From: Alteromonas profundi
GTDB lineage: Bacteria; Pseudomonadota; Gammaproteobacteria; Enterobacterales; Alteromonadaceae
Direction: 5' to 3'
Assembly (NCBI RefSeq): GCF_010500865.1
Contig: NZ_JAAAWN010000028.1
Coordinates: forward strand, 1-56,838
DNA: 56,838 bases
A program made the translations under genes and the position numbers. Each line of letters starts with the position of its first letter. Within the stretch, counting starts at the first letter, position 1. Positions 16,693 through 26,028 of this stretch are shown here, piece after piece. The notes below the pieces were generated by a model. The model saw nothing but the letters and a program-made list of their open reading frames with translations, ran no database searches and had not been told where the DNA came from.

Positions 16693-17811
16693 ATGGCAAA
16701 GACAAACTTATTAAATCTTAATCGCGAAGGCTTGCGTAATTTCTTCAAGGAAAAAGGCGAAAAGCCGTTTCGCGCCGACCAGCTGATGAAGTGGATTTAT
16801 CAGCACGGCGAAAGCGATTTTGAAAAGATGAGTAACCTGAATAAAAATCTTCGCGCTATGTTGATTGAGCATTGTGAAATCAAAGCGCCAGAAATCGCCT
16901 ATTTTCAGGAGGCCAGCGACGGTACCATTAAATTTGTATTGACCCTTGAAGGCGGGCAAGAGATTGAGTCGGTATGGATCCCCGAAACTGACCGCGCTAC
17001 CTTGTGTGTTTCTTCACAAGTAGGCTGCGCGTTAGAATGTACGTTTTGTTCAACCGCGCAACAGGGCTTTAACCGTAACTTAAGCGTAAGCGAAATTATT
17101 GGGCAAGTATGGCGCGTAGCGACGTTCCTTGGGCTATCAAAAGACACCAGTAAGCGCCCCATCACGAATGTGGTTATGATGGGCATGGGCGAACCTCTGC
17201 TCAATCTTAAAAACGTGGTACCAGCCATGGATATTATGCTTGACGACTTCGGCTTTGGGTTGTCTAAACGTCGCGTTACGTTAAGTACGTCTGGCGTGGT
17301 TCCTGCGCTTGATATGTTAGGCGATAAAATTGATGTAGCGTTAGCCATTTCTCTTCACGCGCCAAACGATGAACTACGCAATGAAATTGTACCTATCAAT
17401 AAAAAATACAACATCGAAACCTTTTTAGCTGCGGTTCGTCGTTATTTAGCCAAATCCCGTGCAAATCAGGGTAAGGTTACCATTGAGTATGTCATGCTAT
17501 CGCACATTAACGACAGCACTGATCAAGCTCACGAATTAGCCCAGGTATTAAAAGATACGCCGTGTAAAATTAACTTAATTCCGTTCAACCCATACCCTGG
17601 CTCTCCCTATACGTGTTCGAGTAACTCGCGCATCGATAGGTTTTCAAAAGTCCTTATGGATTATGGGCTTACCACAGTTGTACGGAAAACTCGCGGCGAC
17701 GATATCGATGCTGCGTGCGGTCAGTTAGTGGGCGATGTTGTTGACCGTACTAAAAGAATGTTGAAAAAACAGATGAAGGGCGAAGCAATTTCGGTAAAAA
17801 TGGCCCAATAA
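16693..17811 (+). CDS. rlmN: Dual-specificity rRNA/tRNA adenine C2 methyltransferase RlmN
   Basis: Radical SAM enzyme that methylates C2 of A2503 in 23S rRNA and A37 in some tRNAs. The 372 residues include the cluster ligands C112, C116 and C119 ([12 protein letters not shown]), the [11 protein letters not shown]-binding motif, and a conserved C-terminal cysteine in DIDAACGQL, the partner in the ping-pong mechanism. It needs a [4Fe-4S] cluster, a direct link to the suf genes upstream. pilW follows closely, starting 23 bases after the stop. Confidence 0.97.
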   Translation: MAKTNLLNLNREGLRNFFKEKGEKPFRADQLMKWIYQHGESDFEKMSNLNKNLRAMLIEHCEIKAPEIAYFQEASDGTIKFVLTLEGGQEIESVWIPETDRATLCVSSQVGCALECTFCSTAQQGFNRNLSVSEIIGQVWRVATFLGLSKDTSKRPITNVVMMGMGEPLLNLKNVVPAMDIMLDDFGFGLSKRRVTLSTSGVVPALDMLGDKIDVALAISLHAPNDELRNEIVPINKKYNIETFLAAVRRYLAKSRANQGKVTIEYVMLSHINDSTDQAHELAQVLKDTPCKINLIPFNPYPGSPYTCSSNSRIDRFSKVLMDYGLTTVVRKTRGDDIDAACGQLVGDVVDRTKRMLKKQMKGEAISVKMAQ

Positions 17812-17834
17812 TCATTAAGATATTGGGGTATACC

Positions 17835-18905
17835 ATGCAACGAATTAGGCTAGCGATAATAGTAGCAACACTACTTACCGTAACGGGTTGTGTGAGCAAT
17901 ACACAACCCGGGTTATACGGCGATAGCTTCAATCAAAAAGAAGCGGCCAAAACGCGTATGTCATTAGGCCTCACATATCTTAAGAACAACAACTATACCC
18001 AGGCGAAGAAAAACCTCGATAAAGCATTGGAGTTCGACCCTTCTTCAGCCGATGTCCATTATTCACTGGCGTACTATTATCAACTGGTAGGAGATACCAC
18101 TCGTGCTGAGGAATCCTACGAGACTGCCATTGATTTAGCGCCCGGCAATGGAGATATTGCCAATAGTTATGGCGCGTTCAAGTGCCAAAACGGTAATTAC
18201 CAAGCCGCTAAGGTTTACTTTTTAAAAGCCATCAATAATCGCCAGTATGCTAATTCTGCACAAACCTATGAGAATTTGGCGCTTTGCGCGCAAAGCCAAG
18301 GAAATGCCCAAGAGGCTATAGATTATCTTAAAGAGGCGCTTAATCATCAACCTGCTCGTCAAAAGAGCCTACTGATTCTTACCGAGATGTACATGAGTAC
18401 TGAACAATGGGAAGAGGCCAAGGCTACGTTGCGAAAATATGAGAAAGTAGCCAATGTCTCGCCAGACTCCCTGTGGATGGCATTTGAGATTGCCCGTGGC
18501 CAAGGAGACAGAGAAACCGCAAAACAATATGGCGATATGTTAGTCTCTGTGTATCCAGAGAGTAACGCAGCAAAACGCTACGCGCAGGCCGAATTGAATG
18601 AACCTGAAGTAACTCGCACGGTGAAAGCAGACCAAGCAAATAATGGCGCAAACACGAATGCGGATAGCACACAGAATTCGCAACAACCTTCACCACAGCC
18701 AAAAACATCGAATGAAAACAGTAAAGTATCTACGAATACACCTCAGTTCCATATAGTAAAACAGGGCGAAAACCTTTATCGTATTTCGCTAATGCACAAT
18801 ATTAAAGTTGCCACTCTGCAAAACTGGAATAATCTAGAAGATCCTGGCGCAATTTTTGCCGGTATGAAGCTTTGGTTAGTTCCCGTTAATATGCAGGAGG
18901 AATAG
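17835..18905 (+). CDS. pilW: Type IV pilus stability lipoprotein PilW/PilF with C-terminal LysM domain
   Basis: The chosen ATG at 17835 follows a TTGGGG site; the longer TTG start at 17823 would place that site inside the gene. The 356-residue protein has a lipoprotein signal ending in LLTVTGC (Cys at 18), then TPR repeats (about 35-240), such as GLTYLKNNNYTQAKKNLDKA. PilF pilotins take PilQ secretin subunits to the outer membrane. A low-complexity Asn/Gln/Ser linker (about 255-300) leads to a LysM-like domain (QFHIVKQGENLYRISL ... AGMKLWLVPV), a peptidoglycan-binding module not present in the plain E. coli or Pseudomonas pilotin. It lies between rlmN and rodZ. Confidence 0.88.
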   Translation: MQRIRLAIIVATLLTVTGCVSNTQPGLYGDSFNQKEAAKTRMSLGLTYLKNNNYTQAKKNLDKALEFDPSSADVHYSLAYYYQLVGDTTRAEESYETAIDLAPGNGDIANSYGAFKCQNGNYQAAKVYFLKAINNRQYANSAQTYENLALCAQSQGNAQEAIDYLKEALNHQPARQKSLLILTEMYMSTEQWEEAKATLRKYEKVANVSPDSLWMAFEIARGQGDRETAKQYGDMLVSVYPESNAAKRYAQAELNEPEVTRTVKADQANNGANTNADSTQNSQQPSPQPKTSNENSKVSTNTPQFHIVKQGENLYRISLMHNIKVATLQNWNNLEDPGAIFAGMKLWLVPVNMQEE

Positions 18906-18913
18906 GAAGTCGA

Positions 18914-19930
18914 ATGGTGTCAGAAGAAAACGCGGCGGAAGAAAACAATTCGCCATCACAAGAAAATACGCCAAGTCCAGGCCAGATGCTGCGTGAACGA
19001 CGCGAAGCATTAGGGCTGTCGCAACAGCAAGTGGCTGAAAAGCTTTTTTTGAAAGCTAATCAAATCAATGATTTGGAAGAAGACCGGCTTGATGACAATG
19101 CCTCAATAACCTTCACTAAAGGGTATGTCCGTAATTATGCTAAACAGTTAGGGCTCGACTCTGCAGCGGTTATTGCTGCGTTTGAGCAAAAACATGTAAA
19201 AGCAGATCCCCCGGCAAAGCTGCAAAGCTTTTCACGACGTGTCGCAAAACAGACACACGATGACCGTTGGATGATGGTAACTTATCTTATTTTATTGTTG
19301 ATTATTGCCGGTGTTGTCGCTTGGTGGTATCAGCAACCAAGTGATGATACCCAACCAGAAGAAAGCATTGTTTCTTCCGTAAAAGAAGAGGCGAGTTCTA
19401 CCCCGATACCCTCAGCTACATCAGTTGGCGGTATCTCAACGAGCGGGGCAAACGATACACTTGGTGCGCCTGATAGCGTTGATTCCTCAAGTACGCCTTT
19501 GGCCGGCGAAAGCGATCAGGCCCCTGCTAATAACAATGAGATACAAAGCGCAGGCAATGAAGATGTTGAGCAAGCGACTAATGTGCCTGATGAGAGTAAC
19601 AATGTAACTGCACTTATAGCGCAAAGTGACGATAACAGGGTAGATTTGGACACGGTAACTCGTACCTCAGCGGCTGAGAGTGACTTACCGCCTATTAGTA
19701 TGACCTTTACCTTTGACGATGATTGCTGGGTGAACATTAAAGATGCGAATGGTGAAGCGATAGCTTACGGTGTAAAGCAATCTGGGCGGGTTATGGAAAT
19801 TCAGGGTGTACCGCCGGTTGAAGTTACGCTAGGCGCACCTGATAATGTAAGAATTTCAGTGAACGGTGAGCCGGTAGATATATCGGCCTATCAAAATGGT
19901 CGCACTTCGCGATTCTCACTTCCTATATAG
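18914..19930 (+). CDS. rodZ: Cell-shape protein RodZ
   Basis: Bitopic membrane protein that links MreB filaments to the elongasome. The 338 residues show the family order: N-terminal helix-turn-helix (about 22-90, GQMLRERREALGLSQQQVAEKL and FTKGYVRNYAKQLG), one membrane helix (about 118-137), a long acidic Ser/Asn-rich periplasmic linker, and a C-terminal beta domain (about 255-338, TFTFDDDCWVNIKDANGEAI) of the DUF4115 type. It follows pilW by 8 bases and precedes ispG by 8, so the three are probably in one operon. Confidence 0.95.
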   Translation: MVSEENAAEENNSPSQENTPSPGQMLRERREALGLSQQQVAEKLFLKANQINDLEEDRLDDNASITFTKGYVRNYAKQLGLDSAAVIAAFEQKHVKADPPAKLQSFSRRVAKQTHDDRWMMVTYLILLLIIAGVVAWWYQQPSDDTQPEESIVSSVKEEASSTPIPSATSVGGISTSGANDTLGAPDSVDSSSTPLAGESDQAPANNNEIQSAGNEDVEQATNVPDESNNVTALIAQSDDNRVDLDTVTRTSAAESDLPPISMTFTFDDDCWVNIKDANGEAIAYGVKQSGRVMEIQGVPPVEVTLGAPDNVRISVNGEPVDISAYQNGRTSRFSLPI

Positions 19931-19938
19931 GTATTTAG

Positions 19939-21057
19939 ATGTTTGCAGAAAGCCCTATTAAGCGCAGAAAATCTACGCGTATTAATGTCGGTAACGTTCC
20001 TATTGGCGATGGCGCGCCCATTGCTGTTCAGTCAATGACAAATACCCGTACTACAGATATTGCTGCAACGGTAGATCAAATAAACCGTATTGTGGCAGTA
20101 GGCGGTGAAATTGTTCGTGTGTCGGTTCCTACTATGGAAGCCGCAGAAGCATTTAAAGTTATCAAACAACAGGTTAGCGTACCGCTTATCGCCGACATTC
20201 ATTTTGATTATCGTATCGCCCTTAAAGTGGCGGAGTACGGCGTAGACTGTTTACGCATTAACCCTGGTAATATTGGTAATATGGAACGGGTAAAATCGGT
20301 GGTCGATTGCGCACGTGACAAAAATATTCCTATTCGTATTGGGGTAAACGGCGGGTCATTAGAGAAAGACTTGCAAGAAAAATATGGTGAGCCTACACCA
20401 GAGGCGTTGGTTGAATCGGCTATGCGTCATGTCGATATTTTGGATAAGTTAAATTTTGATCAGTTTAAAGTGAGTGTTAAGGCCTCAGATGTGTTTCTTG
20501 CTGTTGGCGCCTACCGTTTATTGGCACAAAAAATTGATCAACCATTGCATTTAGGGATTACGGAAGCCGGCGGACAACGAGCAGGGGCGGTAAAGAGCTC
20601 AGTCGGTTTAGGGATGCTATTAGCGGAAGGAATTGGTGATACTATCCGTATATCTCTTGCAGCCGACCCAGTTGAAGAGATAAAAGTAGGTTTTGATATT
20701 TTAAAATCGTTGCGAATTCGTTCTCGCGGTATTAATTTCATTGCGTGCCCGAGCTGCTCTCGCCAAGAGTTCGATGTTATTGGTACCGTGAATGCACTAG
20801 AGCAGCGCCTTGAAGATATACTTACACCCATGGACGTATCTATTATTGGTTGCGTGGTGAATGGACCCGGCGAAGCAGAAGTATCCGATTTAGGCTTAAC
20901 GGGGGCACGCAACATGAGTGGCCTTTATGAAGATGGAAAAAGAGTAAAGGAACGTTTACCGAATAATGATTTGGTAGATAAGCTGGAAGCGAAAATTCGC
21001 GCGAAGGCAGCACGTATAAACGAACAGAATAAAATTCAAGTATCAGTAAAAGACTAA
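19939..21057 (+). CDS. ispG: 4-hydroxy-3-methylbut-2-enyl diphosphate synthase IspG
   Basis: Penultimate enzyme of the MEP isoprenoid pathway, using a [4Fe-4S] cluster. The 372 residues contain an N-terminal TIM-barrel ([24 protein letters not shown]) and the C-terminal cluster region with [10 protein letters not shown] and [17 protein letters not shown]. It is another Fe-S client near the suf locus. A terminator hairpin follows, but hisS lies only 77 bases further on. Confidence 0.98.
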   Translation: MFAESPIKRRKSTRINVGNVPIGDGAPIAVQSMTNTRTTDIAATVDQINRIVAVGGEIVRVSVPTMEAAEAFKVIKQQVSVPLIADIHFDYRIALKVAEYGVDCLRINPGNIGNMERVKSVVDCARDKNIPIRIGVNGGSLEKDLQEKYGEPTPEALVESAMRHVDILDKLNFDQFKVSVKASDVFLAVGAYRLLAQKIDQPLHLGITEAGGQRAGAVKSSVGLGMLLAEGIGDTIRISLAADPVEEIKVGFDILKSLRIRSRGINFIACPSCSRQEFDVIGTVNALEQRLEDILTPMDVSIIGCVVNGPGEAEVSDLGLTGARNMSGLYEDGKRVKERLPNNDLVDKLEAKIRAKAARINEQNKIQVSVKD

Positions 21058-21067
21058 GCTTGTAGCA

Positions 21068-21107
21068 TTGTTGTTTACCATTAAAGCCCCTATAATGCGG
21101 GGCTTTT
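21068..21107 (+). terminator. ispG terminator whose loop holds a candidate hisS promoter -10
   Basis: AAAGCCCC (21083-21090) and GGGGCTTT (21099-21106) form an 8-bp stem followed by T's. The 8-base loop contains TATAAT (21091-21096), and TTGTTG lies 17 bases before it at 21068-21073. A terminator and a promoter for hisS may share the sequence. Confidence 0.55.
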
Positions 21108-21134
21108 CACTATTTTGCAGTATGAGAAATTCAC

Positions 21135-22415
21135 GTGGCTAAGACTATTCAGGCAATTCGCGGAATGAATGATTGCCTGCCGGAAATATCCGGTACATGG
21201 CAGAAAGTAGAATCTGTTCTCCGTCAGGTGGTAGCCAGTTATGGTTACCAGGAAATCCGAACTCCTATTGTAGAGAGCACCGATTTATTCAAGCGCTCTA
21301 TTGGAGAGGTAACCGACATTGTCGAAAAGGAAATGTATACCTTTGCCGACAGAAACGGTGACAGCTTAACCTTGCGTCCTGAAGGCACTGCCAGTTGTGT
21401 GCGTGCGGGGAATGAACATGGCCTGTTGTATAATCAACAACAGCGCTTATGGTACATGGGGCCTATGTTTCGTCATGAGCGTCCGCAAAAAGGTCGCTAC
21501 CGTCAGTTTCATCAATTTGGTGTAGAAACCTTTGGCATTGATGGCCCAGATATCGACTTAGAAGTTATTCTACTTAGCGCACGTTTGTGGAAAGCCTTTG
21601 GTATTGAGCAGCACGTTACGCTGCAAATTAACTCCTTAGGATCTAACGAAGCCCGTCAAGCGTATCGCGAAACCCTTATCGAATATTTGAAAGCTCGTGC
21701 TGATAAGTTAGATGAAGAGTCTCTTCGTCGCCTAGAGAGCAATCCTCTTCGCGTATTAGACAGTAAAAATCCCGCGGTGCAAGAAGCGATTGCAGATGCG
21801 CCGTCGTTACTCGATCATTTAGATGATGCGTCGAAATCTCACTTCGATACTCTATGCCAACAGCTTACCCAAGCCGGTATTAATTTTGAAGTTAACCCGC
21901 GCCTTGTTCGTGGTCTTGACTATTACAACCGTACCGTATTTGAATGGGTAACGGATAGCTTAGGCGCACAAGGTACAGTATGTGCGGGCGGTCGATACGA
22001 CGGTCTCGTTGAACAGCTAGGCGGTAAAGCGACACCGGCAGTTGGGTTTGCAATGGGGATAGAGCGGTTAGTACTCTTACTTACCACGCTTACCGAGGAA
22101 GGCCAAGATAATAGTGCGGCTGACGTCTATGTTACTGCCATGGGCGAAGACGCGCAGGCGTACGCGGTTGAAGTATCAGAGCACCTTCGCAATACACTGC
22201 CTTCTGTACGTATTATGATGCATTGTGGTGGCGGAAACTTTAAGAAACAACTAAAACGCGCAGATAAAACAGGCGCAAAATTAGCCCTATTGCTAGGGTC
22301 TCAGGAAATGCAAGCGCGGGAAGTTGGCGTTAAGCCACTTCGTGACGGACAAGAACAGCAAACAGTTGCGTTTACTGATCTATCAGCCACTCTTGCCAGC
22401 CTGCTAGCAGAATAA
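21135..22415 (+). CDS. hisS: Histidyl-tRNA synthetase
   Basis: Class II aminoacyl-tRNA synthetase. The 426 residues have [10 protein letters not shown] at the start, motif 2 ([20 protein letters not shown]), the histidine-specific [13 protein letters not shown] and motif 3 ([10 protein letters not shown]), then a C-terminal anticodon-binding domain. The start is GTG at 21135. yfgM begins 12 bases after the stop, as in E. coli. Confidence 0.97.
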   Translation: MAKTIQAIRGMNDCLPEISGTWQKVESVLRQVVASYGYQEIRTPIVESTDLFKRSIGEVTDIVEKEMYTFADRNGDSLTLRPEGTASCVRAGNEHGLLYNQQQRLWYMGPMFRHERPQKGRYRQFHQFGVETFGIDGPDIDLEVILLSARLWKAFGIEQHVTLQINSLGSNEARQAYRETLIEYLKARADKLDEESLRRLESNPLRVLDSKNPAVQEAIADAPSLLDHLDDASKSHFDTLCQQLTQAGINFEVNPRLVRGLDYYNRTVFEWVTDSLGAQGTVCAGGRYDGLVEQLGGKATPAVGFAMGIERLVLLLTTLTEEGQDNSAADVYVTAMGEDAQAYAVEVSEHLRNTLPSVRIMMHCGGGNFKKQLKRADKTGAKLALLLGSQEMQAREVGVKPLRDGQEQQTVAFTDLSATLASLLAE

Positions 22416-22427
22416 GAAGAGGAAAAC

Positions 22428-23048
22428 ATGGAACAATTCGCAACAGAAGAACAGCAAGTAGAAGCGATTAAACGGTTTTGGAAAGAGCATGGAGTAGCCA
22501 TCATTGTTGGCGCTGCATTAGGATTAGGCGGCTTATTTGGCTGGCGTTATTATTCTGATAGCCAAATTGAAAGCCGTGAAATGGCCTCAGTAGCTTACCA
22601 AGACGCAGTTGAAACATTTGGCACCGACACAAGCGCGGATAAAGTGGCTGCCTTCATTGAACAAAATGAAGATTCTGGCTATGCCAGTATTGCTAGCCTA
22701 TTGGCCGCAAAACAAGCAGTGGAAGCGGGTGATTTGGACGCGGCAGCGTCACATTTAAATCACGTGGTTACCTTCGCTGAAAACGACGAACTAAAAGCAC
22801 TTGCGGCTATTCGTTTAACCCGTGTGCAAATTGAAATGAACCAGCTGGATGCTGCGTTGTCTACGCTAGGCACTATTTCTAATGAGGCATTTTCAGCTGA
22901 AGTATCTGAACTTAAAGGTGATGTTTACCAACAGCAAAGTAAATTTGATGATGCTCGACTAGCGTATTCAAGTGCACTTGAAAAGAATGCCAACAATCCG
23001 TTACTGCAAATGAAACTAGATAATTTAGCTGTTGCAGCGGGCCAGTAA
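22428..23048 (+). CDS. yfgM: YfgM, periplasmic chaperone network membrane protein
   Basis: The 206-residue protein has a short cytoplasmic N terminus, one membrane segment (about 24-42, AIIVGAALGLGGLFGW) and a TPR-like periplasmic domain. In E. coli YfgM binds the SecYEG translocon together with PpiD; ppiD is also present in this window but 32 kb away. The gene sits between hisS and bamB as in E. coli. An AGAGGAAAAC ribosome-binding site precedes the ATG. Confidence 0.92.
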   Translation: MEQFATEEQQVEAIKRFWKEHGVAIIVGAALGLGGLFGWRYYSDSQIESREMASVAYQDAVETFGTDTSADKVAAFIEQNEDSGYASIASLLAAKQAVEAGDLDAAASHLNHVVTFAENDELKALAAIRLTRVQIEMNQLDAALSTLGTISNEAFSAEVSELKGDVYQQQSKFDDARLAYSSALEKNANNPLLQMKLDNLAVAAGQ

Positions 23049-23079
23049 ACTGGCACATAAAAATAAAGAGGTACACAAA

Positions 23080-24336
23080 TTGTTTCACACCACCTGTGGC
23101 CGTAAGGGTCGTTTTGCTCGCACGATATCAATAGCATTAGCCGCGTCTATAACTTTATCAGGCTGTTCCACCATTTCAGATTGGTTTGCCGATGAAGAAG
23201 AGCTAGAGATCCGTCGTTTGAAGCCTATTGATGCACAGTTCACCCCGTTGGTGAAGTGGGACAAAGACATTGGCGATGGCGTCGATCGTTATTTCTCACG
23301 CCTTCGTCCTGTGTATGCTTATGATAAAATTTATACCGCCGATCGCCACGGAAATGTGGTCGTCCTTGAGCCTGAGACGGGTGAGGTAGTGTGGGAGCGC
23401 GACTTCGCAATATTCAACGGTGAAGGTATATGGGATTCTATCTCCCGTTTATGGCGCAACGGTGAAAGTGCACGTATTGGCGGACTATCAGTAGCTGATA
23501 GACAAGTTTTCGTTGGTACTGAAAACGGTGATGTTATTGCACTTGATGCTGAAACAGGGGAAACCAAATGGGAAGCATCTATCCCAGGGGAAGTACTTGC
23601 TGCACCTTCAGCCGATGAAGGCATACTTGTGGTGAATACTGGCGCAGGTGTGCTGTTTGGTTTTGATACTCGTACCGGCGAACAAAAGTGGCGTCATGAA
23701 GGTGATACACCGCCATTAACGTTGCGTGGTATATCAGGCCCGGTAGCTGCAAACGGCGGTGCCATAGTTGGAAGCTCAACAGGTAAGCTGCAAGTTAACA
23801 TATTGCAAAGCGGTGTGCTTGCGTGGGAAACCGTCATCGCTACACCTTCAGGTGCCACAGAACTTGAGCGTATTGTTGATATTGACACTACACCAGTAGT
23901 GTACGGTGGAACCATTTACACCATTTCATATAACGGCACCTTAGCGGCAGTTGAATTACGCTCTGGGCGAATTATATGGAAACGTGAGTATGGCTCGTAC
24001 CGCAACCTCACTATCGACGGAAACAAGATATTTGTTGTAGATAACAACTCAAATGTATATGCGCTTGATAGACGAAATGGCGTAGAGTTGTGGTCTCAAA
24101 ATGGCCTTAAGAGCCGCTCGTTAACTGCTGCAGCCCCTATTGATGAATATATAGTAGTGGGCGACAACTGGGGCTTTTTACACTGGATTGAAAAAGAGTC
24201 TGGTGAAATAGTCTCTCGCCTAGATGTAGGTGGCGATGATGAAGATGACGCCATTTATGCCGAACCCGTTATTGTCGATGATAAAATTATTGCCGTGACC
24301 AGAAATGGCGTTGTGGCAGCAATAACTACACCTTAA
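23080..24336 (+). CDS. bamB: Outer membrane assembly lipoprotein BamB
   Basis: Lipoprotein of the BAM complex that folds beta-barrels into the outer membrane. I place the start at TTG 23080, because AAAGAGG lies 8 bases upstream and the frame then begins just before a signal peptide (FARTISIALAASITLSGC, lipid cysteine near 29). An upstream start at 23032 would overlap yfgM. The 418-residue product has the repeated PQQ-type beta-propeller blades, for example VVLEPETGEVVWERDF and VIALDAETGETKWEASI. It is part of the hisS-yfgM-bamB-der gene order known from E. coli. Confidence 0.94.
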   Translation: MFHTTCGRKGRFARTISIALAASITLSGCSTISDWFADEEELEIRRLKPIDAQFTPLVKWDKDIGDGVDRYFSRLRPVYAYDKIYTADRHGNVVVLEPETGEVVWERDFAIFNGEGIWDSISRLWRNGESARIGGLSVADRQVFVGTENGDVIALDAETGETKWEASIPGEVLAAPSADEGILVVNTGAGVLFGFDTRTGEQKWRHEGDTPPLTLRGISGPVAANGGAIVGSSTGKLQVNILQSGVLAWETVIATPSGATELERIVDIDTTPVVYGGTIYTISYNGTLAAVELRSGRIIWKREYGSYRNLTIDGNKIFVVDNNSNVYALDRRNGVELWSQNGLKSRSLTAAAPIDEYIVVGDNWGFLHWIEKESGEIVSRLDVGGDDEDDAIYAEPVIVDDKIIAVTRNGVVAAITTP

Positions 24337-24400
24337 CGGTTTACGTCTCCTGTGCAGGGTACGGGCAGCGATACATGCTGACGCGCCTTACCGAAACAGG

Positions 24401-24460
24401 TATAATCGACATACTCACATTGTGACCGCAAGTAAGCTTTGCTTACTTGCGGTTTGTGCA
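24401..24460 (+). terminator. Strong hairpin between bamB and der, terminator or attenuator
   Basis: A perfect 13-bp stem (ACCGCAAGTAAGC at 24425-24437, complement at 24441-24453) with a TTT loop is followed by a T-rich stretch. A TATAAT at 24401-24406 lies just upstream without a clear -35. If used, its transcript would begin right before the hairpin and der would be under attenuation; otherwise this is simply the bamB terminator. Confidence 0.75.
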
Positions 24461-24493
24461 TTTTACGCTTTCACGACCTTTAGGATCTGATAC

Positions 24494-25936
24494 ATGTTAC
24501 CCGTAGTTGCTTTGGTTGGCCGCCCTAATGTGGGCAAGTCTACCTTGTTTAATCGATTGACCAATTCTCGCGATGCCTTGGTTGCAGACTACCCCGGCTT
24601 AACCCGCGATAGAAAATATGGCCAAGCTAAATTTGAACAGCGACAGTTTATCGTTGTAGATACCGGTGGTATTACCGGCGATGAAGCAGGGATAGATGCT
24701 GAAATGGCGCAACAATCTTTGCTGGCCATTGAAGAGGCGGACGTAGTGATGTTTTTAGTTGATGCTAGAGTAGGGCTGTTACCTGCTGATAAAGGCATTG
24801 CCGATCATCTGCGCCGAATTAATAAACACGTATTTGTGGTTGCTAATAAAGTTGATGGTATTGACGGCGATAGCGAGAGCGCGGAATTTTACGCTCTAGG
24901 CCTTGGCAATGTTAAGCAGATAGCCGCCGCCCATGGTCGCGGAGTTAGTCAGCTGCTACAAGATGCTCTTGAGCCATTAGAAGAAAGCTTCCCAGATATG
25001 CAGGTTATTGTGCAAGAAAAGGAAGAAGATTTAGGCATCGAGGCGCAACGGGAAAAGTTACAGTCACTCCCAATCAAGTTGGCGATTGTTGGTAAACCTA
25101 ACGTTGGAAAATCAACCCTCACCAATCGTATTTTAGGCGAAGAGCGGGTTGTGGTTTATGACTTACCCGGGACTACCCGAGACAGTGTATATATTCCCAT
25201 GGAGCGTGATGAGCGCGAATATATTCTTATTGACACCGCGGGCGTGCGAAAGCGCAGAAAAATTAACGAAGCGGTAGAAAAATTTTCTATCGTAAAAACC
25301 TTACAGGCTATCGAAGAATCAAACGTTGTATTATTGGTTATTGATGCGCGCGAAGGGGTGACAGACCAAGATTTGAGTTTGTTGGGGTTTGTACTAAATT
25401 CTGGCCGTTCTCTTGTGGTTGCAGTAAACAAGTGGGATGGGTTGAGTACCGACGTAAAAGATGACATTAAGCGTGAATTAGACCGCCGCTTAGGCTTTAT
25501 CGATTTTGCCCGTTTGCACTTTATTTCTGCCTTACATGGTTCAGGTGTAGGTAATTTATTTGAATCGGTACAAGAAGCATACGCCAGTGCCACTAAGCGT
25601 ATTAATACCTCTATACTCACCCAAATTATGGAAATGGCGCAGGATGATCACCAACCGCCGTTGGTTCGCGGTCGCCGCGTGAAGATGAAGTATGCCCATG
25701 CTGGGGGGTATAATCCGCCAGTTATCGTCATTCACGGTAACCAGGTCGATGACTTACCAAGTTCTTATAAACGCTTCCTTATGAACTATTTCCGCAAATC
25801 GCTGGAAATTATGGGAACGCCCATACGAATTGAATTTAGAGAGGGCAATAACCCTTTTGAGGGCAAGAAAAACCAGCTTACTCTTGCGCAACAAAGAAAG
25901 CGTAAGCGTCTTATGTCTTTTCATAAAAAGAAATAG
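24494..25936 (+). CDS. der: Ribosome-assembly GTPase Der (EngA)
   Basis: Essential GTPase with two tandem G domains, acting in 50S subunit assembly. The 480 residues contain two P-loops (GRPNVGKST at about 9-17; GKPNVGKST at about 202-210), two DTxG switch motifs (DTGG and DTAG), two NKxD motifs (NKVD, NKWD) and a C-terminal KH-like domain (about 370-460, [15 protein letters not shown]). The basic tail [15 protein letters not shown] is family-typical. A long inverted repeat follows the stop codon. Confidence 0.97.
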   Translation: MLPVVALVGRPNVGKSTLFNRLTNSRDALVADYPGLTRDRKYGQAKFEQRQFIVVDTGGITGDEAGIDAEMAQQSLLAIEEADVVMFLVDARVGLLPADKGIADHLRRINKHVFVVANKVDGIDGDSESAEFYALGLGNVKQIAAAHGRGVSQLLQDALEPLEESFPDMQVIVQEKEEDLGIEAQREKLQSLPIKLAIVGKPNVGKSTLTNRILGEERVVVYDLPGTTRDSVYIPMERDEREYILIDTAGVRKRRKINEAVEKFSIVKTLQAIEESNVVLLVIDAREGVTDQDLSLLGFVLNSGRSLVVAVNKWDGLSTDVKDDIKRELDRRLGFIDFARLHFISALHGSGVGNLFESVQEAYASATKRINTSILTQIMEMAQDDHQPPLVRGRRVKMKYAHAGGYNPPVIVIHGNQVDDLPSSYKRFLMNYFRKSLEIMGTPIRIEFREGNNPFEGKKNQLTLAQQRKRKRLMSFHKKK

Positions 25937-25959
25937 GATAGCTTCTACAAGGTTGCTTA

Positions 25960-26028
25960 GTTCGCCCACTAATTAAATGAAGAAACCCAGCGTTTAGCTG
26001 GGTTTCTTCATTTAATTAGTGGGCGAAC
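25960..26028. repeat. Perfect 32-bp inverted repeat acting as a bidirectional terminator
   Basis: Arms 25960-25991 and 25997-26028 are exact reverse complements with a 5-base loop (GTTTA). The inner 12 bp (AAGAAACCCAGC) with TTTCTT is a normal terminator core. The outer 20 bp of the right arm is the 3' end of the coding sequence of the following minus-strand gene, so the left arm is an inverted copy of that coding end. It ends der and the facing gene. Confidence 0.9.
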
